Positions 44,919 through 56,023 of a stretch of DNA of 64,000 nucleotides are shown one piece after another; the first letter of the stretch is position 1; each line of letters starts with the position of its first letter. This DNA comes from Cryptomeria japonica (taxonomy: Eukaryota > Streptophyta > Pinopsida > Cupressales > Cupressaceae). The notes beneath the pieces were generated by a model. That model had not been told where the DNA came from. It made no database searches and was given only the letters and a program-made list of their open reading frames with translations. The stretch lies in assembly GCF_030272615.1 (NCBI RefSeq), contig NC_081406.1:401404939-401468938 (forward strand), read 5' to 3'. Both the position numbers and the translations under genes were made by a program.

Positions 44919-45981
44919 TGTTAGGTCCCGGAGACAACTGAGAGGGGGGGGGGGGTGAATCAGTTATCTAATAAATTCAAACCAAAAACTAATTAACCAA
45001 CTTAACGCTTAATACCAGTAAACCAGTTAAGTGTGCCGGTACATAGTGTCAATAGTAAATTGCTATACCGGTAAAGATTAATGCATGAAATACAAACATA
45101 AAGTCATCCACAACACATAACACAAATATTTGTATGTGGAAACCCTATAAGGGGAAAAACCACGGTGGGAAACCTTACCCAAAATCAAATGATACTACTA
45201 TAGATAGTAAGTGTACATCAATGGGGTCTACACATGCAGAAAGGCCAATAGCCTAGAGCTTACTGCTCAATCACAAAATGGGAGTCACACTGACTACAGT
45301 TGGATGGTTAAATCCAATAAGAATGTACTGCACAAAATAGCATTTTCATATGCTAGATTCAGTACCAGTGTAATGCTGATATGCTTATACAAAAACCTAG
45401 CTTCACCTTCAAATGATGTCTTCATGTATACCTCTTCTTGTTCTCGCATATACCTTCACTCAATTCTTTTTCACATCCCACTCTTGATCTTACAAATAAG
45501 ATCTTACATTTATACCATACCCTAAGACCAATTTTAGTAGGTCGGCTCTACAAGATATTACAATAAAATCATTTTACAAACAATATAATATCTGATGCAA
45601 TAACTGATTAAACATGTCGGCTTAATGTATTTACATCAATAATAAATCATCTCCATAGTGTGCCATGCTGATCTGGAAAAGATAAACCTACCGGTGTAAC
45701 CCTAGATAACCTGGACCTATTTGTCGGTAAAAGCAAATATGCAAATATGAATATACCAATGATTAATTCTTCAAAACAAAGTGTCCACATGATGTTTTCG
45801 ACATTACCAAGTGTCTTCCATATCATTCCAAATACCGATGAACATTATATCCTGCCGGTGAACCATATACCAGTAACTATGCAATAGTTACTTGCTTGCC
45901 GGTGAATGTTGTTGGATCTTCAAAGTGCTTGTTTTTAGTAGGTGTTGCCATCAATGACAAAACCATACCAAAATACCAACA
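44919..45981 (-). repeat. 5' LTR of level 2 Copia element
   Basis: Plus strand TGTTAGGTCCCGG...ATACCAACA, 1063 bp, followed by the ATCTT duplication and resumed level 1 sequence. Its 3' half on the coding strand is homologous to the LTRs of copy 3 (for example GAGCAGTAAGCTCTAGGC). Confidence 0.93.
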
Positions 45982-45986
45982 ATCTT

Positions 45987-46400
45987 GGCCATGCACATGG
46001 TGGTCAAACTGGAGTGTAGATCAGGAGTGTACCTTTTAGTGGACCCAGAGTTCGTGGGAACTAGTCCTAGACTGCTGCACCGTTTAGGAGTCCTCAGGCA
46101 CCTGCTAAGGGTGCATAGCAACAGTAGCAGCCACCGAGACCGAAATAGTTCCAGGGCCAGCAGGGTGGCAATATCAGCATAGGAGGAATAGGAGCAGGCA
46201 GAGTATTCTAGGGCAATCCTCTCAGGGTTCATCTTAGGCCCCTAGTAGGGGAAGCTTCCAGTAGTTTAGTGGGCTGACTGGAGGTAGAGGGCCTAGTAGG
46301 GGAGCTTGCTTCTCCTATGGATAGTTTGGTCACATAGCCGCTCAATGCCCTTGGTGTTCTCACTAGATAGGGAGTCAGAGGCCAACAATATCAGAGCTGA
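45987..46400 (+). pseudogene. gag: Level 1 gag C-terminal part with degenerate zinc knuckle
   Basis: Continuation of level 1 gag after the Copia insertion. It is Gln/Gly/Pro-rich with many stops. A knuckle remnant near 46306-46352 (CFSYG, then FGH and AAQCP with stops) has lost the second Cys. Confidence 0.65.
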
Positions 46401-46402
46401 CA

Positions 46403-46888
46403 GTGGGGGATGTAGGTAGATCCCATAGAGTATTTGCAGTGGTTGATGACCTCCAGGATGAACATCAGGGTACAGTAATTGAGGTTGTAGGTGTGTTGTG
46501 TAGTATCCCTATCTCTGTACTTTTTGACTCTGGTGCTTTAGATTCTTTCATTTCTTCATCCATTGTGGAGCAGTGTGGGCTCGCGTCTGCTAAGCAGGTG
46601 GATGGGTAGAAAGTAGAGTTGGCTACCGGTGTGGGTGTGTCTGTAGATGCCTTTATTCCCAATTACGAGTTGGACCTAGGACCCTTTGTTACTTTAGTTG
46701 ACCTTCGAGTCATTCATTTGGGGTCTTATGGAGTTGTGTTGGGGATGGATTGGCTATTCTCTCACAGTGCTCGTGTAGACTGTCATCAGAAGATAGTAGA
46801 GTATTTAGATGACCATGGTAGGAAAGTGGGGATCATTGGAGTTCAAAGATCGATATCCTTACGTATGATTTCTGTTATGAAACTTTAG
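46403..46888 (+). pseudogene. Level 1 aspartic protease region
   Basis: VLFDSGALDSFISSSIVEQC holds the D-S-G triad, and YGVVLGMDWLFSHSARVDCH the second conserved block. One stop at 46609. Same frame as the following RT. It matches level 3 35788-36195 closely. Confidence 0.87.
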
Positions 46889-46936
46889 CGGTGTATGCAT
46901 CAAGGGTGACATCTCTTTGGAGTTGCTCTTGAGGAT

Positions 46937-48500
46937 GTGGATGAGGAAGAGAGTCGAGAAATCGCTCTTGATGGTCACCCTATTCTTCGAGAGTATGATG
47001 ATGTGTTTCATTTGGATATTCCTGGTATGCCTCTAAAGCAAGACATAGACTTTCGCATTGACTTGGTTCCTAGTGCGGAACCTATTCCAAGATCCCCATA
47101 TCGGATGACTACTCAAGAGTTGAGTGAGTTGAAGTTGCAAATGGAGGAATTGTTGGCCAAGGGGATCATTCATCCTAGTGTTTCTCCTTAGGGTGCGCCT
47201 GTTATATTTGTTAAGAAGAAGGATGGTTCTCTTCAGTTATGCATTGATTACCAACAGCTGAATAAGGTAACCATCCATAATTGATATCCATTGCCTCATA
47301 TAGATGATCTTTTTGATCAGGAAAAGGGACCCAAGGTGTTCTTTAAGATTGATCTAAAATCAAGAAATCATCAGTTGTGCATTCATGATGCAAACATTCA
47401 TAGAATGACATTTTGTACTTGTTATGGTCACTATGAGTTCACAGTGGTGCCATTTGGGTTGATGAAAGTGCCTTCAGTTTTCATGAGCCTCATGAATGGG
47501 GTTTTTTGCACCTACCATGATCATTTTGTCCTTTTGTTCTTGAATGACATGTTGGTTCATTCTAGATCTATGGAAGCGAATGAGGGCCACTTGCGACAAG
47601 TATTGCAATGCTTGAGGGAGAATCAACTTTATGCCAACTTGGTGAAGTGTGATTTCTTCTAGTTAGAGGTGAACTATCTTGGTCATGTGGTTTTGGGAGA
47701 AGATATATCCATGGATCCTTCAAAGATCCAAGCTATCATTTATTGGCTAGTGTCAACCAATGTTCCAGAGGCTCGAAGCTTTATGGGTTTGATCGGATAT
47801 TACTGTCACTTTGTTCAGAGTATTTCCCGGATAGGTCACCCAATTACTTCTCTTCAGAGGAAAGGGAAGAAGTTTGTTTGGTCAGAGTAGTGTGAGTCAT
47901 CTTTTTGTACCTTGAAGGAACTCCTTGTTAGTGCTCCAATTTTGGCTGTCCCTGATCCATCTAGAGATTTTATGGTATGCACAGATGCCTCTTTAGAAGG
48001 TATAGGTGCAGTGCTAATGCAGGATAGACGTGTGGTTTCCTATGAGTCTCACAAACTCAAGGACCACAAATTGAACTATCTAGTTCATGATTTGGAATTG
48101 GTAGTTGTAGTGCATGCATTGGTTAGATGGTGACATTTTTTGTTGGGGCGTCAGTTTGAGCTGCATAGTGATCACCGTAGTTTGCAGTATATTTTCACAC
48201 AGCCAAAATTGAATGCTCGACAATGAAGATGGATGGAATTCTCTGCGAGTATGACTTTGAGGTTCGATATATTCAAGGGAAAGAGAATGTAGTGGTAGAT
48301 GCTTTGAGTCGTAGGCGGCATGAAGTTGTAGCATTGTCCCTTGGAGTGGACTTGAGAGAGAGAATTCTTGGAGTTCTTCCTCAAGACACCTGGTATCAAG
48401 ATGTTAGAGCCATGACAGAGTCCAGAAGCCCATTAGAGGGTAGATATTCTAGATATAACCTTGACGCAGATGGTCTTCTTCGACATCTTAGATAGTTCTA
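46937..48500 (+). pseudogene. Level 1 reverse transcriptase and RNase H (active site altered)
   Basis: RT blocks: LKLQMEELLAKGIIHPSVSP, stop, [50 protein letters not shown], and the active site FLNDMLVHS, where the first Asp of the usual FLDD has become Asn, as a G-to-A change would give. Thumb: MNYLGHVVLGEDISMDPSKI. RNase H: FMVCTDASLEGIGAVLMQDR, HDLELVVVVHALVRW. A one-base deletion near 48240 shifts the frame before CEYDFEVRYIQGKENVVVDA. Several stops are at former Trp, Arg or Gln codons. Confidence 0.88.
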
Positions 48501-49805
48501 TGTACCTCCTTTGGAGGGTCTTCGCATTTTGATCATGACTGAGGCCCATCATGCACCTTATTTGGCACACCTTGGTGTCAAGAAGATGCACATAGATCTT
48601 AGATAGATATATCATTGGGCTGGTATGAAACATGACATTTCTGATTTTGTGTCGAAGTGTTTAGAATGTCACTAGGTGAAGGTGGAGCATCAGCACCCTA
48701 CAGGGTTGTTACAGCCTAATTTGGTACCAGATTGGAAATGGGATATCATTTCCATGGATTTCATTGTGGGGTTGCCTATTTCTTCACGTTGTCATGATGC
48801 CATCATGTTATTGTTGATAGATTGACCAAATTTTCTTATTTTATTCCTATTTGATCTTCTTATATAGCAGCAGTGGTGGCAAGAGTCTTCTTGGAAGATG
48901 TGGTGAGGTTGCATGGGATTCCAAGGCGAATCATTTCTGATAGAGATCTTGTCTTATAACTTCAACATTGTGGACCTCACTTCAGCATTCTTTGGGGACC
49001 CAGTTGAACTTTAGTTCAGCTTATCACCCAGAGATTGATAGTTAGACTGAGTGTGTGAATCAGGTCTTGGAGGACATGCTTCACATGTATGTTATCGATC
49101 AACATTCGCGTTGGGAGGAATATCTTTTCCTTGGGTATTTTTCTTATAACAATGGATATCACAGCTCTATAGGCATGTCACCCTTCCAAGAATTGTATGG
49201 TCATCCTTCCATACTCCTTTAATTTGGGATCAGTTAGAGGATAGGGTGAGTTTAGGACCAGATATGCTTTGAGAGATGAAGCAGCAGGTTAAGCAACTTC
49301 ATGGGCATTTGGTTGCTGCTCAAGATAGGTAGAAGAAGTATGTCCATGCTCATAGAGTGGATCGTTAGTTTTCTGTTGGTGACCATGTGTTCTTGAGAGT
49401 ACATGTGTGGAAGAGTCTGATCCATTATGGAAAGGGTTCTAAGTTGGTGCCTCATTTTGTTGCCCCTTTTGAGATCCTTGAGAGGATAGGACCTGTTGCC
49501 TACCGTCTTGCCTTTCCATCGAGTCTATGACGCATCCACGATGTCTTTCATGTTTCTATTCTTCGACCTTATCATCCTGATGTGACTCATGACCTTGATT
49601 GGAATGCTTTGCAGGTCAAGGATGGGCATCTTTCCATGGAGCACGTGTGCATTCTTCAGCATCGATATTTGACCCTTTAGGGGTCATACCATTGACCAGG
49701 TAAGGGTCATATGGGACCCAAATGATGAGACCTTGGGGACATGGGAGGATGTAGCGAAGATGACAGATCTTTATTCTTATCTATTTTAGGCTTCAAGGAG
49801 TAAGC
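48501..49805 (+). pseudogene. Level 1 integrase and chromodomain remnant
   Basis: Zinc-binding region AHLGVKKMHIDLR, then KHDISDFVSKCLECH (48550-48675); core start [16 protein letters not shown] (48740). The middle (48800-49200) is broken by frameshifts and stops. The C-terminal part reads GPVAYRLAFPSSL and IHDVFHVSILRPYHPD (49490-49570), and the chromodomain tail TWEDVAKMTDLYSYLF (49739-49786). This is the decayed counterpart of level 3 32869-34100. Confidence 0.82.
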
Positions 49806-49810
49806 CTAGT

Positions 49811-49823
49811 TTTTGGGGGAGGA
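49811..49823 (+). other. Polypurine tract of level 1 chromovirus
   Basis: TTTTGGGGGAGGA directly before the 3' LTR, at the place and in the form expected for the plus-strand primer. Confidence 0.85.
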
Positions 49824-52800
49824 TGTAGTACCCTCCTCGATCAAACTCTTTTTGGACTTATGTTTGACTTCAGTTGACTTTTGAGTTGATAGACTTCTGC
49901 TATACTTTATTCAGACCTTATTCGGTGTTATTTTATGCTTTAACTGGATATGCGATGTATGCTTTCTTGCAGTATTTCAGTACTTATGATTAATGTTATT
50001 TTTATGGATTATTGTCATGGACTGACACTTTTACCTTATATATGCAATGTTTTATTTATATGTTGCGTGTTTTCAAGTGTATGGGATGCGAGGAGATGAT
50101 TTTCCTTCACTCACTCTGGTGAGACAAGGAACATCATGATTCTCCTTCATCGGTGTGTATGTTGTGTTTGATTATATATTTGTCTATATGCATGTGTGGT
50201 TCATTGATACGGGACATTACAGGTACAAGTACCGAGTAGGTGCGGGGTGTCGACTCCACCTGGCTTCATAGGTCTAAGCATACCTTATTTGTTCGATGGG
50301 AGTGGAGGAGATAGTGGTTGGACCCTAACTTGACCCTTAGTGACACTCATGTGAGTGTTGTGAGTTGGTCGTCTTTCCCATTTGACCGGTATGCTAGTCA
50401 TAGTGTTTTAGTATTTTTGCTTTGTGAGTAGTCTTTTGATCATTCTTCATTTTGCGTGCTTTTGATTATTTAAATGGTTGTTAAATTTGAATGAATGATG
50501 CTATTTGTGTTGGCATAATTAGCTGTTTAATATGCCTTCAGTAATTTATTTAAATTAAATTGATGAAGTTACATCAATTAAATGGTAAAATTTGCTTAAT
50601 ATATATTGTGTTAAGTTGTATTAAATATTGGATAAAGAAGCAAATATATTCCTTTCTATTTAAATTTTAATTGTCATGTTGAGTTAAAGTCTCTTAGAAA
50701 ATGGTAAATGTAAAATAAATAATTAAAGATTTTCCTCTCTTACCTTTCTTTTTAACTTTTGGTTATTTATTTGTTGAAAGAAAAAGATTAATTCATGGAA
50801 AAGGGTAAATCATATTTTCTTATTTTTTTATTAGCTTTATTCTGATTGGGTGGGGAAAAACTTTTCAACCTAAAAGTTTAGGTTGAAATATTTTTGAATA
50901 TATGCCTGTGAGTTCACGGGAAGAGAAAGAATTATTTTTGGAAGGAAAAATTGGAAATCCATTTGGAAGAAGGAATTGGGTTTGAAAAATTTGGTTGCAG
51001 GGTTGAAGCTCTTCCACAAATTGCTTCCTAGATAGCTTTGTAGGTTGGATAGCCTCTGCCTTTGTTTTAATAAAAAAATTAGATTTCTTCCTCTTCTTCC
51101 TATGTGTTGTTTGAAATTTATGAAAATGGTTGTAAGTTGATTTGGACTAGTTGTTATGGGATTTAAGGAAATTTCAGTTTATTATTGTTTTAGAATGCTT
51201 CTCCAATCTCCTTCCTTGTTTATTTCATGCTTTGAATTTATCTTGAAATCAATTCCTCCATTTATGTCATATGGATGGAATTGATTTTCTGAGTGTGTTT
51301 CAAGTTTTGATTGGTGAAATTTGAGGGGGTTATGCTGGCAAAATTTTGCCAAATTTACCCTCTTGGTGTTTCCAAATAAATTTCTTCTTGGGTGTTTTAA
51401 AATTAGATGAATGAAGAAATTGAGTTAAACTTCCTCTTTCTCTGTTCTTTGCCATTATTATTTTACCCAAAATTTTAATTAGGATTTGTCAATCTCTTTG
51501 GTTTTCAGCCAATTTGGCTTTATGGAAGAAATTTTTTTAAAAATTTGAGTTTTTCCATTCTCTGTTCTGTCACAGAGATTTTGGTTTTTTTGTATGTATT
51601 TTTAACAGTAAATAGTTTATGTGTTTGGTTATAGTTTTGAAACAATTTTTTTTTTTAAAAGAAGTTAAAAAAAAAATCTATTTATTTTTGGTATGGGTTG
51701 CGTGGCGGGGAACTGAGCTCTACCCGACCACCCTACCCTAGCAGACGAGCTGCTACCACATATTTGTAGTAGCAGACTTCACTACCCTGCTACTACAAAT
51801 ATGTGGTAGCAGTACAGTGTTGCTACCACATATTTGTGGTAGCACGCAGTTGCAAGCGGTGTGCCATATGCCCTACCACTATATAAAATTTGTTTTATTT
51901 TTTTAATTTAATTTTAAATTTTTTTTTAAATTTATTAAAAAAATTAAATAAAGTTTAAATAATATTTTGTATTAAGTATTTTTTATTATTATTATTTTTT
52001 TAAATGAAAAAAAATAATAAATAGAGCTTAATCAATATTATTAATAAATATTTTTGTATTGAGTAATATTTTTAGTCAATCACTGTTTATAATTAAATTT
52101 GTAGTTATTAATTATTAATTGTTAATAATAATTATTATTATTATTTTGATAAAAGTGTAATACTCCACTAAATTTAATTTATCATTTTTTTTCTTTTTAC
52201 ACAGGATTCAAAGAGCATACCAGAGGAAAGAACCCTGGGAAGAAAACCTTCGGTCATAGCTCATAAAAGAAACCTATACTAAGAGTTTATAAGACTAGCC
52301 GCTTAAAAAATGCGGTCACATTTACAATCAGATGCTTAAAAAATGCGGTCACATGTGAAAGAGCATTTACATAATATCTTATGGTGCATACAAATCCACC
52401 TAATTCTACTTGCCAAAAGAAGGAAGAAGACAGATTAAACTAGAGCCCTGCTCAAGAACCTTGCATTCAATTGTTAATAATTATTATTATATATATATAA
52501 ATATTTATTTTTATATATAATAGTTGTTATTAATTTATTAATAATGTAATAATAGGGGTTAATTTGTTTTTGATCAATTGATTCTTTAGAATAAATAAGC
52601 TTTTCAAATTGGGAATGCTTGTCCATTATTTTCGTTATGATTTTTACTATTGCAAATTAAACGAGTTAAATGGATTATTCTGATTAGTTAAATTCCTATC
52701 CCTATTAGTGCAATGATGATTGATTTTCTCATAGTTTTACATGATGACGATTTGTTTAATTTAAAAGATGAAAATTGCAAGTATATATGTTGGTGTTCTT

Positions 52801-54172
52801 TTTAAAAGATTGATTGTGTTGGGTCTTAGTGAATTTAGCTTTTCTTATTAGGGGGTTTAATTGGTTGTTATCCCTCATTCATGTCGGTCATCCTATTGTG
52901 ACGTATTTTGGTATCTCTTGACCAAGTAATGTAGTATGACCTCATTGTCTTAACCATGTAGAGCTTTTTCCTTATGGTTAGCTAGGGGTTAGTATGTCTT
53001 TGTTTTTGGCCACTTGTATTTGGATAGTGGTGTTATGGCTTTTTGTTTCACCATAAGGTCCTCGTAGAATGACCACGTTTGTTAGTGTCCTATGAGAGAA
53101 AGGCTTTCGAGTGGGGACCGCACCCGAAGTGGTTGGCAGGATAACCCCTCAAAATTCAGTTAATAAGTGATAACCTAATAACTGATTAGGTGGTGGGTAG
53201 TTGTAATATTAATTAAGATATTGTACCCCGCACATGGTTTAGTGCTCGTATAGGCTCAAGATGTAGTGGGAAGGCCTGGAATGGCAAACCTACCACCTTG
53301 TCTTCATGAAGGGTTGGTAGGGTCTGCATGAAACTTAGATAGAGCTGGGGGCTCGGGAAAGGTTACCAGGATAACTCAGGATGGGGGCCGAGACCTATGG
53401 AGGCCTACCTAAGGTAACCATTTAAAGCCATGTGATGACACTCTCTCTTTAGGGTCACTAGTGTATTGTGAGTTTGAGTCACATGGAGGATTGTGGAGTC
53501 ATTTTGTACTATCATCCTTGTCTTGTTTATGCTTGCTTGAGGGTTCTCTGCTATCTCCTAGCACGGTGGGGTGATTCCATTTTGGGATCACATGGTCGAG
53601 TGGTAGTGCCACTTCCCATCAAATATTCTTGTTCTTACCTTCATGCGAGGATTGGCTTCGCAGGTGTTCCTGTGGTTCATGATTCATTCTCTAGCTCATG
53701 TTGGAGTTTATTCTTATGAGACCTATGTGGTCAATTGTACCATAAATTTATGTAAGATGTTAACTTTAAATGTATATTAGAAGCCATGTATTTTTATGGT
53801 CGATGTAATCTTAAGAGTTGGATGTTATTTATCAGCTTTCATTATGATATGTTTAAATGTTTAATTTTAAAGGAAATTATATTGTTACTCTTTCAATCTC
53901 TTAATGGTGTAATTTGTTATTGAATACGATTAGTTAGGTTAATTGAGTAATGATGGTTAATTGGAATTAATCATAGTTGAGGGATTTAACTTTTAGCTTT
54001 AATCTTCGTTGGTAACCCTTTAGGAATTCTAGTGTAAGTCTTCTGCTTGTGTGATTATTGTGCAATGTATTAATTAATGCACTTATTGTGATTTATACTT
54101 TAAAATAAAAAAATTAACCTTAGTTTCCTAGATGTGTGGTTAATCCTTTGGGGTTCCTGGCGGGGCATTACA
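49824..54172 (+). repeat. 3' LTR of level 1 chromovirus (4349 bp)
   Basis: Begins TGTAGTACCCTCC and ends GGGGCATTACA, then CCTCC. Carries the hairpin array (51752-51845) and TATATAAA (51879-51886). Longer than its partner by a 240-bp block at 50794-51033 and an insertion at 52146-52468. Confidence 0.92.
52146..52468. mobile_element. Unclassified insertion of about 320 bp in level 1 3' LTR
   Basis: Absent from the 5' LTR. It is flanked by AATTGTTAATAA-containing direct repeats (52118-52145 and 52469-52490) present once in the other LTR, as after a target-site duplication. Inside is a tandem pair of GCTTAAAAAATGCGGTCACA (about 52291 and 52331). No coding capacity, no recognised terminal inverted repeats, no clear tail. 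It could be a SINE-like or other short non-autonomous element, or captured cDNA. Confidence 0.5.
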
Positions 54173-54177
54173 CCTCC

Positions 54178-54797
54178 CGTGCTAGGAGATGACACAAGGT
54201 CCCAACACACACTCTACATCTAGAATGACACTTAATACCAAAGAGACTAAACAATAGTAGGGGCTCTTAAGCTGGAACCAATCACAATAAACCAAAAACA
54301 AGAAACTCCTAGAGGCTACAAAGTAACAAGGCATGAAATGCAAATCAATAAGGGGACATACATAGGAGTGGATTGTCATCACATGCCATCCTCTAACATA
54401 AAAATACTACAACACAAGGGACTAGCCTTATGGACATGTGGAGCCATCTCAACCTATGAGACACCAAGGGATATTTTCTTACCATAGTAATTGACTTCCC
54501 ATGCCTATCCTAAAATATCCTCCCTAAGATCAAGTCATGGGGCTCAACTATTCATTATCTTGATTAGTGAATTATTTACCCATCCCATTAATTTATTAAA
54601 TTTCTTATCACTTGTTTACATCATGGTAAAATTTCAATGTTCCCTGGTGGTCTAGACTTCATGCATCCTAACAAGGAACCTCATGTATGTGTATCTCTCC
54701 TGACCTCGGTCATCACAAGGAAGCCCACTCCCCTTAACATGGACCCATACAATAATAAATCATAGGAGGCTCTAATTCAAGTCTAAAAATCTGAAAG
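54178..54797 (-). repeat. Level 0 Gypsy LTR, second part
   Basis: Continues the LTR split at 21753 (GGAACCACCTCC joins CGTGCTAGGAG). No gene seen. Its outer end is not clear; it lies at or before 54797, where another LTR begins. Confidence 0.45.
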
Positions 54798-56023
54798 TGT
54801 AATGATGAAAAAGGTGAATGATGGAGAGATCAAGAGGAAAGCTTTTCTTCCCTCCGAGAAGAGATGAAAGTTTCACTATGGATTTCCCTTCAAACACTTT
54901 AACCCCATTACATTTAAAAGAGTGGGGAAATTCAATAGATCCAATCTCTTAGGGAAGAGATTGAATACTAAATGAATTGACAATGAGATAGAAATGACAA
55001 GCTAACCCCTCTTTTAGAAATGAAAAATGATTGAATTATGTATTGTAAGACCAAGTGTAAAAGTAGAAAAGAACTGATTATAACTTGATATAGAAGTGTG
55101 AGATGAATTTGTGCACCTGGATCTAGCTATATTATATCGAGATGAAGCTACCCTATGAATTTGAGGAAAATTTGTCTAGATCATGTTGAAAGTGTCCACG
55201 ATCTTCTGAAAAAACCATGAAATGAAAAGGGTTTTTCCACCTCTATAAATGGATTTTGAATCTACAAATATAGTTGCATACCTACAACCTAAACATAGAA
55301 AGAGAGGAAAAGGGGTTGGAATTGGAGGTTTGCCTTCAGGTGAAACCCCAGTTTTGGAATTAACCAAATGACGAAAGAAAGTACTTGCAAGTAAATGTAA
55401 ATGAAAGACTAAAATGTAATTCACCTCAAGGGAGGTTGTAGATAGAATGTATGTAGATTTTCTTGTATTGAATTGAATGTTTAAAGGGATCTCCTCTTCA
55501 ATGGTTGAATCCTTGAATGCAACACCTAGCCTTGAAGGGAGACTTGAGAATTCTCAATGCTGAAAAGGAATGCTTGAATACTTTTGAATGCTTGAATGTG
55601 TGATCTCATGCATTCCCATTTATCTAACTTATGCAAATGGGAAGGAGAATGTGACTTATATACTCATTAATTAGGGTTAATTGACTGATTTTTCATCACA
55701 AGCTGACATAGGGAAAGTTTTCCCGCTTTATGCAATGTCCAATGCAAATATAGGACAGAGGGGGACCCAAAATAGGGCAAGGAAAAGGGCACCATGCCCC
55801 TATCCTAGGAGGATAGGAGTGCCACACCCCTATCTTAGGGTGAACAGGGGCGCCACGCCCCTGTCCTACCTTTTTCTCACGACGGGAAGTAGGTCCAGGT
55901 AGTGCGGAGGGCAAAAAAAGTGTAGTTTCAATGGATGAGAAAGTCTCGATTCTTTGATGAGTCTTGGAGATTGGAATCACCAATGTGAAGACCCTAATGT
56001 GGTCGCAATTTTATAACACTTCA
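54798..56023 (-). repeat. Minus-strand Gypsy-type LTR with GC-rich tandem repeats
   Basis: On the minus strand it begins TGAAGTGTTATAAAATTGC after a purine run AAAGTGGGGGCTAAA and ends CATCATTACA, about 1226 bp. A TATATAAG box (complement of 55655-55662) stands downstream of three GC-rich repeats. The partner LTR is not in the window, so both ends are provisional. It is probably the 3' LTR of an element whose interior lies to the right. Confidence 0.55.
55789..55869 (-). repeat. Three tandem 30-bp GC-rich repeats with hairpin potential
   Basis: Units of about 20 bp of the form GYRCCAYRCCCCTRTCYTAS start at 55789, 55819 and 55850. The third includes AGGGGCG CCA CGCCCCT, a near-perfect hairpin. 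They sit 125-215 bp upstream, on the minus strand, of a TATA box. Confidence 0.7.

Larger units (their letters stand above)
26525..45981 (-). mobile_element. Level 2: Sirevirus-like Ty1/Copia element, 6.7 kb without its insert
   Basis: On the minus strand: 5' LTR (45981-44919), primer site, gag with one zinc knuckle, protease, integrase, reverse transcriptase, then RNase H (28490-28013), multiple polypurine tracts and 3' LTR (27583-26525). Flanked by an exact ATCTT duplication (26520-26524 and 45982-45986) inside the level 1 gag. Domain order PR-INT-RT-RH is Copia. Multiple polypurine tracts and ACCGGT palindromes in the LTR point to the Sirevirus group. A chromovirus is inserted between RT and RNase H. 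It has several stops and a frameshift. It is the likely relative of the partner that mobilised the non-autonomous family. Confidence 0.9.
21754..54172 (+). mobile_element. Level 1: Ty3/Gypsy chromovirus (Tekay/Del-like), 13 kb without its insert
   Basis: 5' LTR 21754-25488, primer site, gag, an inserted Copia element (26525-45981), then protease, reverse transcriptase, RNase H, integrase and a chromodomain remnant, a polypurine tract, and 3' LTR 49824-54172. Exact target duplication CCTCC flanks it. Very long LTRs and a C-terminal chromodomain are typical of the Tekay/Del group. The coding region has many stops and the polymerase active site is altered. LTRs differ at roughly one base in ten by eye, the most of the three complete nested elements. 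Confidence 0.9.

Noticed and set aside
55750-55870. GC-rich spaced repeats considered as a CRISPR-like array
   Set aside because: Only three units with imperfect repeats, in a plant LTR, no cas genes; better described as promoter-proximal tandem repeats.
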